Assembly (NCBI RefSeq): GCF_013410405.1 | Contig: NZ_JACCFK010000001.1 | Span: forward strand, 4,340,001-4,404,000 | From: Amycolatopsis endophytica | Lineage (GTDB): Bacteria > Actinomycetota > Actinomycetes > Mycobacteriales > Pseudonocardiaceae | Direction: 5' to 3' | DNA: 64,000 nt | Shown here: positions 7,567 through 16,592 of the stretch, piece after piece | How the letters are laid out: each line of letters opens with the position of its first letter | Position numbering within the stretch: position 1 is the first letter of the stretch | Notes under the pieces: generated by a model | Database searches by the model: none | The model's input: only the letters and a program-made list of their open reading frames with translations | Told to the model about the DNA's origin: nothing | Position numbers and translations under genes: made by a program

Positions 7567-8523
7567 CTATTCGTAGACCACGTACACGGGTTCCGGGTTC
7601 AGCGCGAGCACCTCTTCGGGTTGCATCAGCGCCTGCCCACCACGCGTGTCCTCCTGGTAGAAGAGCTTGAAGCCCGCGTTCACGTGCGGCGGCCTGCGCT
7701 TCATCACCATGTCCCAGGTCGCCTTCTTCGCCCCGGCGCTGCCGATGCCGTCGACCACGTTGACCACGGCGACGCCACTGTGTCGTTTCAGGCCCGCGAT
7801 GTCCTCGACCACGGACACCGCGACCTGGTGGTACACCATGATCTTCTCCGGCAGCCCGTGCCGCGCGACCAGCGACGCGAGGTAGGTGGCCACGCCGTCC
7901 AGTTCCTCGCCGGTGGTGCGCCCGAACTCCTCGCCCGGCTCGACACCCGGTTCGACGGCCCACTCCGGATCCAGTGCCACCCCGACGTCCGGTTCGGTCA
8001 GCCACCGCTCGAACGCCTGCACCTCGGGCAGGAAGTCCGCCCGGCCGGGCTGGATGTCGAGCAGCAGCTGACCGTCCATCGCCCGCGCCGCCTCCAGGTA
8101 CCGGCGGATCGTGTCGTCGCTCGCCCGGCTGCGGTACATGCCGTCCGGGCCGGGGGCCGAGTTCACCGTCGTGGCGATCAGCTCGACCACCGGCACGACC
8201 GGCCGGCCCCGCGGGTAGGTGGCGATCAGCTCACGTAGCTGCGCGGAGGCCGCCTGGAGGTCACCGGTCATACGGCCCAGCGCGGGGCTTCCCGGCGCGC
8301 CGCAGTAGCCGACCAGCAGGTGGTCGTCGAGGACGCTGTGCGCCGCGACCTGCGCGGGGAACGAGCGCAGCCCGGCCGCCGGCCCGTCCAGCGGTGGCGG
8401 CTGGTTCGGGGGCAGCCGGGAAAGCCTTGGTGGGGAAAAGAACGGTTCCCCACTGCCACACGCCGTCGTCGCCGCACCCGCGAGTATCGCGGTGAGAAAC
8501 GCCCGCCTGCCCACTCCCGCCAT
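7567..8523 (-). CDS. secreted lipoprotein, putative TIM-barrel glycosidase-like
   Basis: A 318-residue protein. The N-terminus MAGVGRRAFLTAILAGAATTACG has a twin-arginine-like RR followed by a hydrophobic stretch and a lipobox-like TTAC, so it is probably an exported lipoprotein. After a proline-rich linker the body contains strand-like segments (HLLVGYCG, PVVPVVELIAT, QLLLDIQPG, VGVALDPEW, KIMVYHQ, VAVVNVVDG, HVNAGFKLFYQEDT). These follow the order of a beta/alpha barrel, and acidic residues at strand ends could serve catalysis. I do not know a characterised relative. It is monocistronic and closed by the hairpin at 7524-7566. Confidence 0.65.
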   Translation of the reverse strand: MAGVGRRAFLTAILAGAATTACGSGEPFFSPPRLSRLPPNQPPPLDGPAAGLRSFPAQVAAHSVLDDHLLVGYCGAPGSPALGRMTGDLQAASAQLRELIATYPRGRPVVPVVELIATTVNSAPGPDGMYRSRASDDTIRRYLEAARAMDGQLLLDIQPGRADFLPEVQAFERWLTEPDVGVALDPEWAVEPGVEPGEEFGRTTGEELDGVATYLASLVARHGLPEKIMVYHQVAVSVVEDIAGLKRHSGVAVVNVVDGIGSAGAKKATWDMVMKRRPPHVNAGFKLFYQEDTRGGQALMQPEEVLALNPEPVYVVYE

Positions 8524-8614
8524 GCGGTCCGGTTTCCCGGAAGTTCACCGCTTACACGCGGCAGCAGGAGAATTACTTCCCGCGAGACGACTTCGTTACT
8601 CCTCCCGCGCGGAC

Positions 8615-10000
8615 TCAGCCGGGCAGCAGCTCGGTCACCAGGTGCGTGAGCTGCCGCAGGTTGCGGCACTCGTGCATCGGCACCACCCGGCCGTACTCCA
8701 GCGCGGCGGAATCGCCGGTGCCCCAGGCTGATCGCGCTTCCGGGTTGAGCCAGTGCACGTGCTTGGCCCGGCCGGCGATGCGGCGCACCGCCTCCAGGTT
8801 CGGGTCACCGCCGTTGGTGCGCCCGTCGCCGAGGATCAGCACCGACGTGCGCGGACCGACCGCATCGGCCCAGCCGTCGACGAAACTGGCCAGCGAACCG
8901 CCGTAGTCACTGCTCATGCCCCAGCGCGTGAGCTTCGCCTGCGTCAGGATCCGCCGCGCGAGGCCCTCCGGATCGGCGGAGCCCGCGGTGACCAGGCCGG
9001 TGATCTCGTCGGTCAGCTCGACGAACGCGAACGTGCGGATCTTGCTGAACTGGTCGGACAGCGCCTGCACCAGCAGCAGCGTGAACTGCGCGAACCCGGC
9101 CACCGAACCGGACATGTCGCACAGCAGCACCAGCTCCGGACGGCCCGGGCGGCGATCGCGCATCGCCGGGCGCATCGGCACCCCGCCGGTGGCCAGCGAC
9201 CGGCGCAGCGTGCGGCGCAGGTCGATCTGCCCGCGCCGCGCGCGACGGCGGCGGGTCGCCAGGCGTGTCGCCAGCTTGCGGGACAACGGCTGGATCGTGC
9301 GGCGCAGTTCGGCCAGCTGGGCGCGGGTCGCGTTGGTGAAACTGACCAGATCGGTCTGCGGCGGCACCGCGTAGTGCGCGATGCGCTCGCGGCCACGCAG
9401 CTCGGCTGTGCGGCGGCGGGCCTCGGCCTGCACCGCCTCGCGGTAACGCGTGATGCGGGAACGGGCCTCGGTGCGGGCGACCGCCTCGGCGAAAGCGCCG
9501 TCGTCGGCGCGGATCGTGGTGAGCACCCGGTTCAGCAGCGCGTCCGGCCGCACGCGGTCCAGGGCCTGGTAGGCGGACCAGCCGCGCATCCCGCCCGCTC
9601 CGCCGCCCGAACCGCCGTCGCCGAAGGATCCGTAGCGCCCGAACTCCTCGACCGCCGCCGAGGCCAGGGACCGCAACCGCGCCTCGTCGCCCTCGGCCAG
9701 CGCGGCGACCAGCGCCTCCCGCAGCTCGGCCGCGTCCGCGGGCGGTGGTCCCGCCGATTCGGCGGAACCGACCGCGACCGGGAAGTACAGGTCGAACAAG
9801 GAGTCGAAGGTCGCCCGCTGACCCGACCGGCGCAGCACGGTCGCGGCGAGCGCGGCCCGCAGCTGCTCGCGGTCGGCCAGCCCCAGCACGTCGACCGCGG
9901 CCGCCGCGTCGACGGTCTCGCCGGGCCCGACGGCGATCCCGTGCTCGCGCAGCGAGCCGACGAACTCGACGAGCCGCTCGGGCAGGGCGGAGGCGCTCAT
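8615..10000 (-). CDS. VWA-domain protein, CoxE-like
   Basis: A 461-residue protein ending in a von Willebrand factor A domain with the MIDAS motif DMSGS (residues about 300-305). Ahead of it lies an Arg-rich linker (RRRRARRGQIDLRRTLRRSL) typical of the CoxE/DUF VWA proteins that partner MoxR ATPases. The start ATG at 10000 overlaps the MoxR stop as ATGA, giving tight coupling. MoxR-VWA pairs act as metal-insertion or protein-remodelling chaperones, for example in CO dehydrogenase maturation. No molybdoenzyme gene is in this window, so the client is unknown. Confidence 0.85.
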   Translation of the reverse strand: MSASALPERLVEFVGSLREHGIAVGPGETVDAAAAVDVLGLADREQLRAALAATVLRRSGQRATFDSLFDLYFPVAVGSAESAGPPPADAAELREALVAALAEGDEARLRSLASAAVEEFGRYGSFGDGGSGGGAGGMRGWSAYQALDRVRPDALLNRVLTTIRADDGAFAEAVARTEARSRITRYREAVQAEARRRTAELRGRERIAHYAVPPQTDLVSFTNATRAQLAELRRTIQPLSRKLATRLATRRRRARRGQIDLRRTLRRSLATGGVPMRPAMRDRRPGRPELVLLCDMSGSVAGFAQFTLLLVQALSDQFSKIRTFAFVELTDEITGLVTAGSADPEGLARRILTQAKLTRWGMSSDYGGSLASFVDGWADAVGPRTSVLILGDGRTNGGDPNLEAVRRIAGRAKHVHWLNPEARSAWGTGDSAALEYGRVVPMHECRNLRQLTHLVTELLPG

Positions 10001-10872
10001 GACAGGAGCGTGTCGAGCCGCAGCTCGGCGGCGGCCTTCCGGTGGTCGCTCTGGTACTTGAGGATCACACCCAGACTGGTCTCGACCACCTGCTCGTCGA
10101 GCGTGTCCGCGCCCAGCGCGAGCAGCGTGCGGGCCCAGTCGACGGTCTCCGCGATCGAGGGCGCCTTGCGCAGCTCCATCGACCGCAGCGCGCCGACCAC
10201 CCGCACCACCGAGTCGGTCAGGCGCGCGTCCAGGCCCGGCACCTTGAGCGTGACGATGTCGCGTTCCAGCTCCGGCGCCGGGAAGTCCAGGTGCAGGAAC
10301 AGGCACCGCCGCTTGAGCGCCTCGGACAGCTCGCGCGTGGCGTTGGAGGTGAGCAGCACGAACGGGCGGCGCCGCGCGCTGATCGTGCCCAGCTCCGGCA
10401 CGGTCACCTGGAAATCGCCGAGGACCTCCAGCAGCAGGCCCTCCATCTCGACGTCGGCCTTGTCGGTCTCGTCGATCAGCAGGACGGTCGGGTCCGGGTT
10501 GCGGATCGCCTTGAGCAGCGGGCGGGGGAGCAGGAACTCCTCGCTGAACACCTCGTCGCGGGCCTGCTCCCAGCCCTCGTCGCGGCCCGCGGTGATGCGC
10601 AGCAGCTGCTTGGCGTGGTTCCACTCGTAGAGCGCACGGGCCTCATCGATGCCCTCGTAGCACTGCAGGCGGATCAGGTCACTGCCGGTGGCCCGCGCCA
10701 GCGCGTTGGCCAGCTCGGTCTTGCCGACCCCGGCGGGCCCTTCGACCAGCAGTGGCTTGCCGAGACGGTCGGCGAGGAAGACAGTGGTGGCGACGGCCGT
10801 GGACGCCAGGTACCCCGCACCGGCCAGGCGCTCGACGACCTCGTCCACCGAGTCGAACAACGGCTCCTGCAT
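9997..10872 (-). CDS. MoxR-family AAA+ ATPase
   Basis: A 291-residue AAA+ ATPase with Walker A GPAGVGKT (about residue 45), Walker B VLLIDETDKAD, a sensor-1 region LLTSNATREL, and a C-terminal lid domain. These are the features of the MoxR subfamily (CoxD-like branch). The start at 10872 is preferred over one 54 bp upstream because GGGGAGGG precedes it at good spacing. It is coupled to the downstream VWA gene by a 4-bp overlap. Together they probably form a chaperone that remodels or loads cofactor into a client protein. Confidence 0.88.
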   Translation of the reverse strand: MQEPLFDSVDEVVERLAGAGYLASTAVATTVFLADRLGKPLLVEGPAGVGKTELANALARATGSDLIRLQCYEGIDEARALYEWNHAKQLLRITAGRDEGWEQARDEVFSEEFLLPRPLLKAIRNPDPTVLLIDETDKADVEMEGLLLEVLGDFQVTVPELGTISARRRPFVLLTSNATRELSEALKRRCLFLHLDFPAPELERDIVTLKVPGLDARLTDSVVRVVGALRSMELRKAPSIAETVDWARTLLALGADTLDEQVVETSLGVILKYQSDHRKAAAELRLDTLLS

Positions 10873-10972
10873 CGGGCCCTCCCCACTCGTCGCGCAATCC
10901 ACCCATTCTGGGCCTTCGCCGAGCATCAGGGGGTCCTCTCGTGCGCAAGGTCACCGGCCGTCTTCGGGCGAT

Positions 10973-11737
10973 TCAATCAGCCGGGTAGCGCGTGCACGAC
11001 TCCACAGTGCGCCGGAGCGCGGACACATCGCCGGACACGGTCAGCGCATCCAGGGAACCGCGTCCCCACAACCAGAGATCGACATCCGTGGCTTCCCCCG
11101 ACACCCGGCCGTCCGCGGCTGCCGCGGCTTCGGGGCGGATCACCGGATTGCCGTCACCCGAAGGCATCGTGACCGTCCACACGCGACCCGGACAGTGGAC
11201 CTCGAACACCTCGCCCCGCCCCGGCACGGTGATCGTCGGCTCGGGGGCGGGGCGGTTCGGCTCCGCCAGCCAGAGCGTCAGCACCTCGTCCACGCCGTCG
11301 GCGGCCAGCGCCGGATCGATCACGGGCGGAAAGCCGAGCGCCTGTTCCAGGTCGACGCGGTGCACGGTGAACTCGTGGGCCATGCGCCTGCGCCAGAAGC
11401 CGAACGTGCGGTCGGCGGGGAACCAGGTCTGGCACGGGAAGCTCGGCGGACGGCTCGCGAGGCTGCGGAACAGGCCGTCGGCCGCGGCGCGGAACCACTC
11501 CAGCGCGTCCTGCCCGTCCGGCGGCTCGCGTTCCCAGTCCAGCGGCAGTGTCTGCGTGTCGACCCAGTCCGTGACCCGGTGCGCGACACCGCCCAGGTGC
11601 CGGATCAGCCTGCCGACGGTCCACCCCGGACACGCCGGAACGGGGAGATCCGGGTCGGCCGGCGCGGCGAGGACCCCGATCCCGTGGATCTCGGCGCGCA
11701 GTGTGTCGAGCAGGAACGGTTGATCGGGTGTTGTCAT
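10973..11737 (-). CDS. maleylpyruvate isomerase/DinB-type mycothiol-dependent protein
   Basis: About 254 residues. The N-terminal four-helix DinB-like domain holds the PVPACPGWTVGRLIRHLGGVAHR signature, with the His used for metal binding, and further His in MAHEFTVHRVDLE. A C-terminal beta-rich SCP2-like domain (from about 165) ends in WLWGRGSLDALTVSGD. This is the actinobacterial mycothiol maleylpyruvate isomerase superfamily. Most members are of unknown reaction but probably use mycothiol. The start ATG at 11737 is preferred over one 15 bp upstream. It is followed by the MoxR operon on the same strand after about 100 bp. Confidence 0.82.
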   Translation of the reverse strand: MTTPDQPFLLDTLRAEIHGIGVLAAPADPDLPVPACPGWTVGRLIRHLGGVAHRVTDWVDTQTLPLDWEREPPDGQDALEWFRAAADGLFRSLASRPPSFPCQTWFPADRTFGFWRRRMAHEFTVHRVDLEQALGFPPVIDPALAADGVDEVLTLWLAEPNRPAPEPTITVPGRGEVFEVHCPGRVWTVTMPSGDGNPVIRPEAAAAADGRVSGEATDVDLWLWGRGSLDALTVSGDVSALRRTVESCTRYPAD

Positions 11738-12127
11738 GACAGCGCCGAACATACCGGGTCGGTGATCGTCACGGGGGCCGGATCGGTTCCGAAGTGGACA
11801 TAGGGACGCCTTCTGTCACAGCTCCATCGCGCGGGCGGGTGGCGCATTCACGCGAGTAGCCACGTCAGGTGACCGATGGAGGCGCATCCGGGTGGCGGGA
11901 GGCCGGCCGGGTTCACCGTACCGGGCCCTCGGATGCTCGGCAGGGTCCGGGTTCCGGGGGCGCCCGGATGCTGGGCGCCGCTCTCCGGAGGTGCGGGCGC
12001 GGACAGTCGTTGGCGTGATGGTGCCTGGTGGTGTGGCCGGCGCCGGGTCGACTACGCTGGTTGGACGCGGTTCAGCAGGCAGCCGCTCGATCATGCTGTC
12101 GCGACCCGGAGGGTAGGCGAGCGCGCA
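11738..12127. other. 390-bp gap without a convincing gene
   Basis: Between divergent genes. A short GC-rich hairpin (GGCGCCC 11959-11965 with GGGCGCC 11973-11979) is present. Reading frames crossing the gap have amino-acid compositions expected of non-coding high-GC DNA. It presumably holds both promoters, but I cannot assign them. Confidence 0.5.
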
Positions 12128-12514
12128 ATGACCCGGGCTTCGCACGTTCCCGAGGAGCCGGCTGGCGTTCCCCAGTCGGCACCACTCTCCGTCGGCTCCC
12201 GGTGGCCGGGCAGCGATGTCGCCGTTCTCGCCGTCAGCGGTGAACTCGACCTGGCCACCGCGCCCCGGCTGGAGGCCGCTTTCCGCCGTCTCGCCGCGCG
12301 GCGGCCGCGACTCGTCGTCATCGATCTCAGCGGTGTCGAGTTCCTGGGCTCGTCCGGGCTCGCGGTGCTCACCTCCGCGGGCACCGCGGGCACCGCGGGC
12401 ATCGTGCTGCGCATCGTGGCCCCGGGCTCGCTGAGGCGGATCTTCACCATGACGGGGCTGGACAAGGTGCTCGACCTGCACGACACCGTCGAAGAGGCGC
12501 TCGCGGCGGGCTGA
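12128..12514 (+). CDS. STAS-domain anti-sigma factor antagonist
   Basis: A 128-residue single STAS domain. VAVLAVSGELDLATAPRLE is the first strand-helix unit. VVIDLSGVEFLGSSGLAVL carries the DLSGVxFLxSSGL signature whose central Ser (second of SS) is the phosphorylation site in SpoIIAA/RsbV-type antagonists. LDLHDTVEEALAA closes the domain. Such proteins bind an anti-sigma kinase when unphosphorylated and release a sigma-B-like factor. No kinase or sigma factor gene is nearby. The start is the ATG preceded by GGAGGGTAGGCG at moderate distance. Confidence 0.85.
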   Translation: MTRASHVPEEPAGVPQSAPLSVGSRWPGSDVAVLAVSGELDLATAPRLEAAFRRLAARRPRLVVIDLSGVEFLGSSGLAVLTSAGTAGTAGIVLRIVAPGSLRRIFTMTGLDKVLDLHDTVEEALAAG

Positions 12515-12532
12515 CCCGGGATCCGCCCGCGG

Positions 12533-13252
12533 TCAGGGTCCGCGCAGTGCCGCTTCGAGGCCGGTGAGCAGGCAGTCCAGCCCGAACTCGAACCGCGCGT
12601 CGAAGTCCGGGTCGGCGGCCTCGAGAACCCGGCGGTTGAAGTGCGGGTACCGCCCGGACTCGACGACCTGCCGGACGTAGGCACCGACCCAGCCGCGCCA
12701 CTCGCCCTCGGTCATGCCCGTGCTGCGCTGCGTCTCCAGCTCGGCCAGTTCGGCGGAGACCGCGCCCAGCACGTGTGTGTTGAGCGTGGTCACGACCAGT
12801 GACGCGAGGGTCGGGTCGTTCGTCATCCGGGAGACCACGCCCAGTTCGTGATCGGCGCGCGCGATGACGTTGGGGCCGAGCGTGGGCCACCGGGCCGCCT
12901 GTTGCGCGAGCCAGGGGTGCCGCAGCAGCACGACGCGGGACCTGCGTGCGAGGCCGGCCAGTTCGTCGCGCCAGTCCTCGTCCGGGGAGGGCGGTGGAGC
13001 CGCCTCCTCGCCGTGGATCGCGTCCACCATCAGCTCGATCAGCTCGTCCTTGCTCGCCACGTGCCGGTACAGCGAGGTGGTGCCGGAGCCCATCTCGCTC
13101 GCGATCCGGCGCATGGACAGGGCGTCGAGGCCCTCGGCGTCGGCGATGGCGATGGCCGTCCGCACGATCTTGTCCTCGGTGACGACCGGCCGGGTCCGCG
13201 TGCTCCGGTCGCGCATCCAGACCGCGGTCGGCGGGTTCTTCGGCGAGGGCAT
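12533..13252 (-). CDS. TetR/AcrR-family repressor
   Basis: A 239-residue regulator. The N-terminal helix-turn-helix runs through IVRTAIAIADAEGLDALSMRRIASEMGSGTTSLYRHVASKDEL, followed by a TetR_C-type ligand domain. It is divergent from the FAD monooxygenase. The 73 bp between them holds a perfect 17-bp palindrome (13291-13307) and two related sites, so it very likely represses both itself and the monooxygenase. The ATG at 13252 directly abuts one of the sites. TetR-monooxygenase pairs usually respond to an aromatic or antibiotic-like substrate of the enzyme. Confidence 0.87.
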   Translation of the reverse strand: MPSPKNPPTAVWMRDRSTRTRPVVTEDKIVRTAIAIADAEGLDALSMRRIASEMGSGTTSLYRHVASKDELIELMVDAIHGEEAAPPPSPDEDWRDELAGLARRSRVVLLRHPWLAQQAARWPTLGPNVIARADHELGVVSRMTNDPTLASLVVTTLNTHVLGAVSAELAELETQRSTGMTEGEWRGWVGAYVRQVVESGRYPHFNRRVLEAADPDFDARFEFGLDCLLTGLEAALRGP

Positions 13253-13307
13253 GGGAACAGCGTACCTGTCGGGTACAGTGTGCCCATAAGTGGGAACACT
13301 GTTCCCA
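13253..13307. promoter_or_regulatory. TetR operator array
   Basis: The perfect palindrome TGGGAACACTGTTCCCA lies at 13291-13307. A diverged copy GGGTACAGTGTGCCC lies at 13271-13285 with its centre exactly 21 bp upstream. A third partial copy GGGAACAGCGTACC is at 13253-13266. Two-turn spacing suggests cooperative binding of two TetR dimers on one DNA face. Confidence 0.75.
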
Positions 13308-13325
13308 GTCGAAGGGAGAAACAGC

Positions 13326-14819
13326 ATGTCGGACGTAGTGGTGGCCGGTGGCGGGTCGGTCGGTCTGGCCACTGCCGTGTTTCTCGCCCACCACGGGGTG
13401 CGGGTGCACGTCGTGGAGCGCCGGGCGGAGCTGTCGGTGCACCCGAGGGCGCTCGGGATCAGCCCGCGCACGTTGGAGTTCTTCCGCGAGGTGGGGTTGG
13501 GGCCCGCGCTCGAAGCCGTGGCGGTCCGATCGACCGCGCTGTGGAAGGCCGACGCGCGCACGGTGGCGGAGATCGATCGCGACCGGGCGCCGTACCCGGT
13601 GTCCGCGGTCTCCCCGGAGAGTCCGCGCGGGCACTACCCGCAGGACCGGCTGGACGCGGCCCTCCTGCCCGCGGCGCTCGACCGCGGCGTGACGGTGGAA
13701 TTCGGCGCCGCCGTCACCGGCCTGGACCAGGACGGCGACGGGGTGTCCGTCGCGTTGTCCGGCGGTCGGGTGCTGCGGACCCGCTACCTCGTCGGCGCGG
13801 ACGGGGTGAACACCGCCGTCCGGCCCGCGCTCGGGATCGGCGCCACCGGGCCCGGTGAGGTCGGGGCCCCGACGTTGAACATCCTGTTCGAGGCGGACCT
13901 CAACGGCCACTTCGGGCCGATGCCGACCATGGCCGAGATCGAGCACCCCGAGGTGCGGGGGATGCTGTTGAGCGTGGGGGAGCGGCGGTGGGTGCTGCAC
14001 ACCGCCGCGCCGGGCACGCCGGAGGACCTGGTGCGCACAGCGCTCGGAGAAGACGTGCCGGTCACCGTGATCGCGGCGAAGTGGTGGCGCGCGACGCTGC
14101 GGATGGCCGAGCGGTTCCGGGCGGGGCGGGCGTTTTTGGCCGGAGACGCGGCGCGGGCGATCTCCCCGCTGGGGGCGTTCGGGCTCAACACCGGTCTGGC
14201 CGACGCGCACAACCTGGCCTGGAAGCTGGCGATGGTGCTGTCCGGGCGCGCGGGCGACGGGTTGCTGGACACCTACCACGACGAGCGGCACGCCGTGGCG
14301 GAGTTCGTGACGCGGCAGGCGGCGCTGCGGTGGGAGAACCCGCGGATCCACTGGGACGCCTCCGCGGTCGCCGAGCGCGCGGCGGTGGGGGCGTGGAACG
14401 CGCCGATGGTGACGATGGGCTACCGGTACGATTCGTCGGCCGTGATCGGCGCCGTGGTCGAGCCACCGTCCACCGAGGACGTCGTGGCCGCGCTGGACGG
14501 GGCGCCGGGATCCCGGTTGCCGCACCGGTGGGTCTCCTCCGGCGTGTCCACACTGGATCTTGTGGGGTCACGGTTGACGGTGTTCTCGTCGGACTCGCTC
14601 TGGGCCGAAGCGGCGGGCAAGGCCGGCGCCCGGCTGGGGCTCGACGTGGGAAGCGCGGTCCTGCCGGACACCGGATGGCGCGAGGCCGTGGGCCTGGCGG
14701 AGGGTGGTGCGTTGCTGGTGCGCCCCGACGGTTTCATCGCGTGGCGCTCGACGACGCGGACACCGGACCCGGCCGGGATGCTGGAATCCGTGTTGACGCG
14801 GGTGCTCAGCCGACGTTGA
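13326..14819 (+). CDS. FAD-dependent aromatic monooxygenase (PheA/UbiH-type)
   Basis: A 497-residue class-A flavoprotein monooxygenase. The N-terminal GGGSVG is the FAD Rossmann motif, the DG motif reads YLVGADG near residue 158, and the GD motif is FLAGDAARAISPLGAFGLNTG, which binds the FAD ribityl chain. A C-terminal thioredoxin-like domain follows, as in phenol 2-monooxygenases and polyketide-tailoring hydroxylases (MhpA/RdmE type). Uses NAD(P)H and O2 to hydroxylate an aromatic ring; the substrate is unknown. ATG at 13326 has GAAGGGAG upstream. Controlled by the divergent TetR. Confidence 0.87.
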   Translation: MSDVVVAGGGSVGLATAVFLAHHGVRVHVVERRAELSVHPRALGISPRTLEFFREVGLGPALEAVAVRSTALWKADARTVAEIDRDRAPYPVSAVSPESPRGHYPQDRLDAALLPAALDRGVTVEFGAAVTGLDQDGDGVSVALSGGRVLRTRYLVGADGVNTAVRPALGIGATGPGEVGAPTLNILFEADLNGHFGPMPTMAEIEHPEVRGMLLSVGERRWVLHTAAPGTPEDLVRTALGEDVPVTVIAAKWWRATLRMAERFRAGRAFLAGDAARAISPLGAFGLNTGLADAHNLAWKLAMVLSGRAGDGLLDTYHDERHAVAEFVTRQAALRWENPRIHWDASAVAERAAVGAWNAPMVTMGYRYDSSAVIGAVVEPPSTEDVVAALDGAPGSRLPHRWVSSGVSTLDLVGSRLTVFSSDSLWAEAAGKAGARLGLDVGSAVLPDTGWREAVGLAEGGALLVRPDGFIAWRSTTRTPDPAGMLESVLTRVLSRR

Positions 14820-14824
14820 CGAGG

Positions 14825-14850
14825 CTGCCACGACGGATTCGGCGTGGCAG
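14825..14850 (+). terminator. small hairpin after the monooxygenase
   Basis: CTGCCACG (14825-14832) pairs with CGTGGCAG (14843-14850) across a 10-base loop, 5 bp after the monooxygenase stop. It overlaps the leader of the next gene, so it may terminate or attenuate. Confidence 0.45.
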
Positions 14851-14858
14851 ACTGGGGC

Positions 14859-15413
14859 ATGCTCTTCGACCGCAGGGCGATCGAGGGACTGGCCGACGGC
14901 AGCATCACGCTGGCGTTCCGCCGGTGGGACGCGCCGTGCGTGCGGCCCGGCTCGCGGATGCGCACCGCGGCCGGGGTGGTCGAGGTGACCTCGGTGGAGG
15001 AGGTCACCTCGGTGAGCGACGCCGACGCCCGTGCCGCGGGCTTCACCTCCCCGTCGGAGGTCACCGGTCGCGGGGAGGGGACGCTGTACCGCATCGGGCT
15101 GCGGATGGCCGGCCCGGACCCGCGCGTGGCGCTCCGCGGAACCGCCGGCCTGAGCGACGACGACCGCGCCGCGATCGGCGCCGCCCTGTGGCGGATGGAC
15201 CGCGTGGCGGAGGTGCCCTGGACGGGCGCGTTCCTGCGGCTGATCGCGGGCAACGAGGCCGTGCGGGCGGTCGAACTGGCCGAGCGGGTGGGTTTGCCGA
15301 GGGACGTCTTCAAGCGCCGCGTCCGGTGGCTCAAGGAACTGGGCCTGACGGAAAGCCTGGAGAAGGGCTACCGCCTCTCACCGCGGGGACGCGCCTTCCT
15401 CGCCGGCGGCTGA
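14859..15413 (+). CDS. ASCH-like plus winged-helix protein
   Basis: About 184 residues. The N-terminal half (LADGSITLAFRRWDAPCVRPGSRMRT...) resembles an ASCH/PUA-like RNA-binding fold, with its typical Arg-rich strand and glycine turn. The C-terminal quarter (RAVELAERVGLPRDVFKRRVRWLKELGLTESLEKGYRLSPRG) is a clear winged helix. This two-domain type recurs in actinobacteria but has no assigned function that I know. An alternative GTG start at 14844 is possible. The 3' end overlaps the convergent M20 gene by 36 bp. Confidence 0.65.
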   Translation: MLFDRRAIEGLADGSITLAFRRWDAPCVRPGSRMRTAAGVVEVTSVEEVTSVSDADARAAGFTSPSEVTGRGEGTLYRIGLRMAGPDPRVALRGTAGLSDDDRAAIGAALWRMDRVAEVPWTGAFLRLIAGNEAVRAVELAERVGLPRDVFKRRVRWLKELGLTESLEKGYRLSPRGRAFLAGG

Positions 15414-16592
15414 CCAACCCCCGGCGTTCCCCCGTGCGGCATTGGGGAAGGCCAGCGCGTGCAGTACGGCGGCGGCCAGCGCGCTGCGTTCCAGCATGCC
15501 CTCCACGCTGATGTGTTCGTGCCGGGCGTGGGCGCCGTCGCCGAGTGCGCCGAAGCCGTCGAGCACCGGCAGGCCCATCGCGGCCACGAAGTTGCCGTCG
15601 CTGGCTCCGCCGACCGCGCATTCCCGCAGCGTCACGCCCAGCTCGGCGGCCAGGCCCTGTGCCAGCGAGAACAGCGACGCGATGCCCTCGCTGCGTTCCA
15701 TCACCGGGCGGTTCCACCCGCCCTCGACCGAGACGGAGGCGCGGACGTCGTGCGCCGTCAGCCCGGTCAGCGCCGCCTCGATGCGTGCCGCCTCCGCCGC
15801 GCTCGACACGCGCACGTCGACCTCGCCGGAAGCGGAACCGGCGATCACGTTGCCCCGCGAACCACCGGACACCACGCCGACGTTCACCGTCGTCCCGGCC
15901 TGCAGATCCGTCAGCCCGTGCAGCGCCAGCACCATTCGCGCGATCTCGTCGACCGCGCTCGCGCCCTTGCCCGGATCGAGTCCGGCGTGCGCCTCCACCC
16001 CGGTCGCGGTGATCCGGTAGATGCCGACGCCCTTGCGTGCCGTCTTCACGGCGCCGTCGGCGGCGGCTTCGAAGACCAGCGCCGCCTGGACGCCGGACGC
16101 GGCGTCCTCGATCACCGGGCGTGAGACCGGGCTGCCGATCTCCTCGTCGCCGTTGAGCACCAGCCGCACCGGCGGACGCGGCAGTCCCGCCGCCTCCAGC
16201 GCCCGCAACGCCCATACGACCTGGACCAGCCCGGCCTTCATGTCGAACACACCCGGCCCCGTCGCCCGGTCACCGTCCACGGTGAACGGCCACCCGGCCA
16301 GTGTCCCCTGTGGCCATACGGTGTCGTAGTGGCACAGCAGCAGCACCGGATCCGCGCCGGAACCCGCGTAGTCGTAGACGTGCACGTCACCGAAGTCCCC
16401 GCCGTGGGTCACCCGCACCGACGACGGTTCACCGAGCCGCGCCCGCAGCCATCCGTCCAACCAGGACAGTCCGGCATCGAGCAGCGGCCGGTCGGTGCTC
16501 GGCGTCTCCAGGCCGACGTAGCGGCCCAGATCGTCGACCAGCTCGTCACGGTGTGCGCGCACCCACTCGTGCAGCGCCCGAACGTCCCTCAC
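15378..16592 (-). CDS. M20-family metallopeptidase, carboxypeptidase G2-like
   Basis: A 404-residue di-zinc amidohydrolase. Metal ligands are visible in order: LLCHYDTVWPQGT (His, Asp), GVFDMKAG (bridging Asp), NGDEEIG (catalytic and metal Glu), and the C-terminal HARHEHIS. The lid domain lies at about 180-295. HxDTVxPxGT is typical of the glutamate carboxypeptidase branch, which removes C-terminal Glu or similar acids from N-acyl or peptide conjugates. The GTG start overlaps the upstream PanE-like stop (GTGA). It is the last gene of the six-gene coupled unit, so it may process the product of the upstream imidase-like hydrolase; that is inference. Confidence 0.85.
   Translation of the reverse strand: MRDVRALHEWVRAHRDELVDDLGRYVGLETPSTDRPLLDAGLSWLDGWLRARLGEPSSVRVTHGGDFGDVHVYDYAGSGADPVLLLCHYDTVWPQGTLAGWPFTVDGDRATGPGVFDMKAGLVQVVWALRALEAAGLPRPPVRLVLNGDEEIGSPVSRPVIEDAASGVQAALVFEAAADGAVKTARKGVGIYRITATGVEAHAGLDPGKGASAVDEIARMVLALHGLTDLQAGTTVNVGVVSGGSRGNVIAGSASGEVDVRVSSAAEAARIEAALTGLTAHDVRASVSVEGGWNRPVMERSEGIASLFSLAQGLAAELGVTLRECAVGGASDGNFVAAMGLPVLDGFGALGDGAHARHEHISVEGMLERSALAAAVLHALAFPNAARGNAGGWSAAGEEGASPR

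Noticed and set aside
7434..7577. A 48-codon plus-strand frame from the ATG at about 7434
   Set aside because: It runs into the terminator hairpin of the opposite-strand lipoprotein gene, has no ribosome-binding site and encodes a low-complexity product.
8753..10630. A 625-codon plus-strand frame
   Set aside because: It is antisense to the MoxR and VWA genes, whose Walker and MIDAS motifs are unambiguous.
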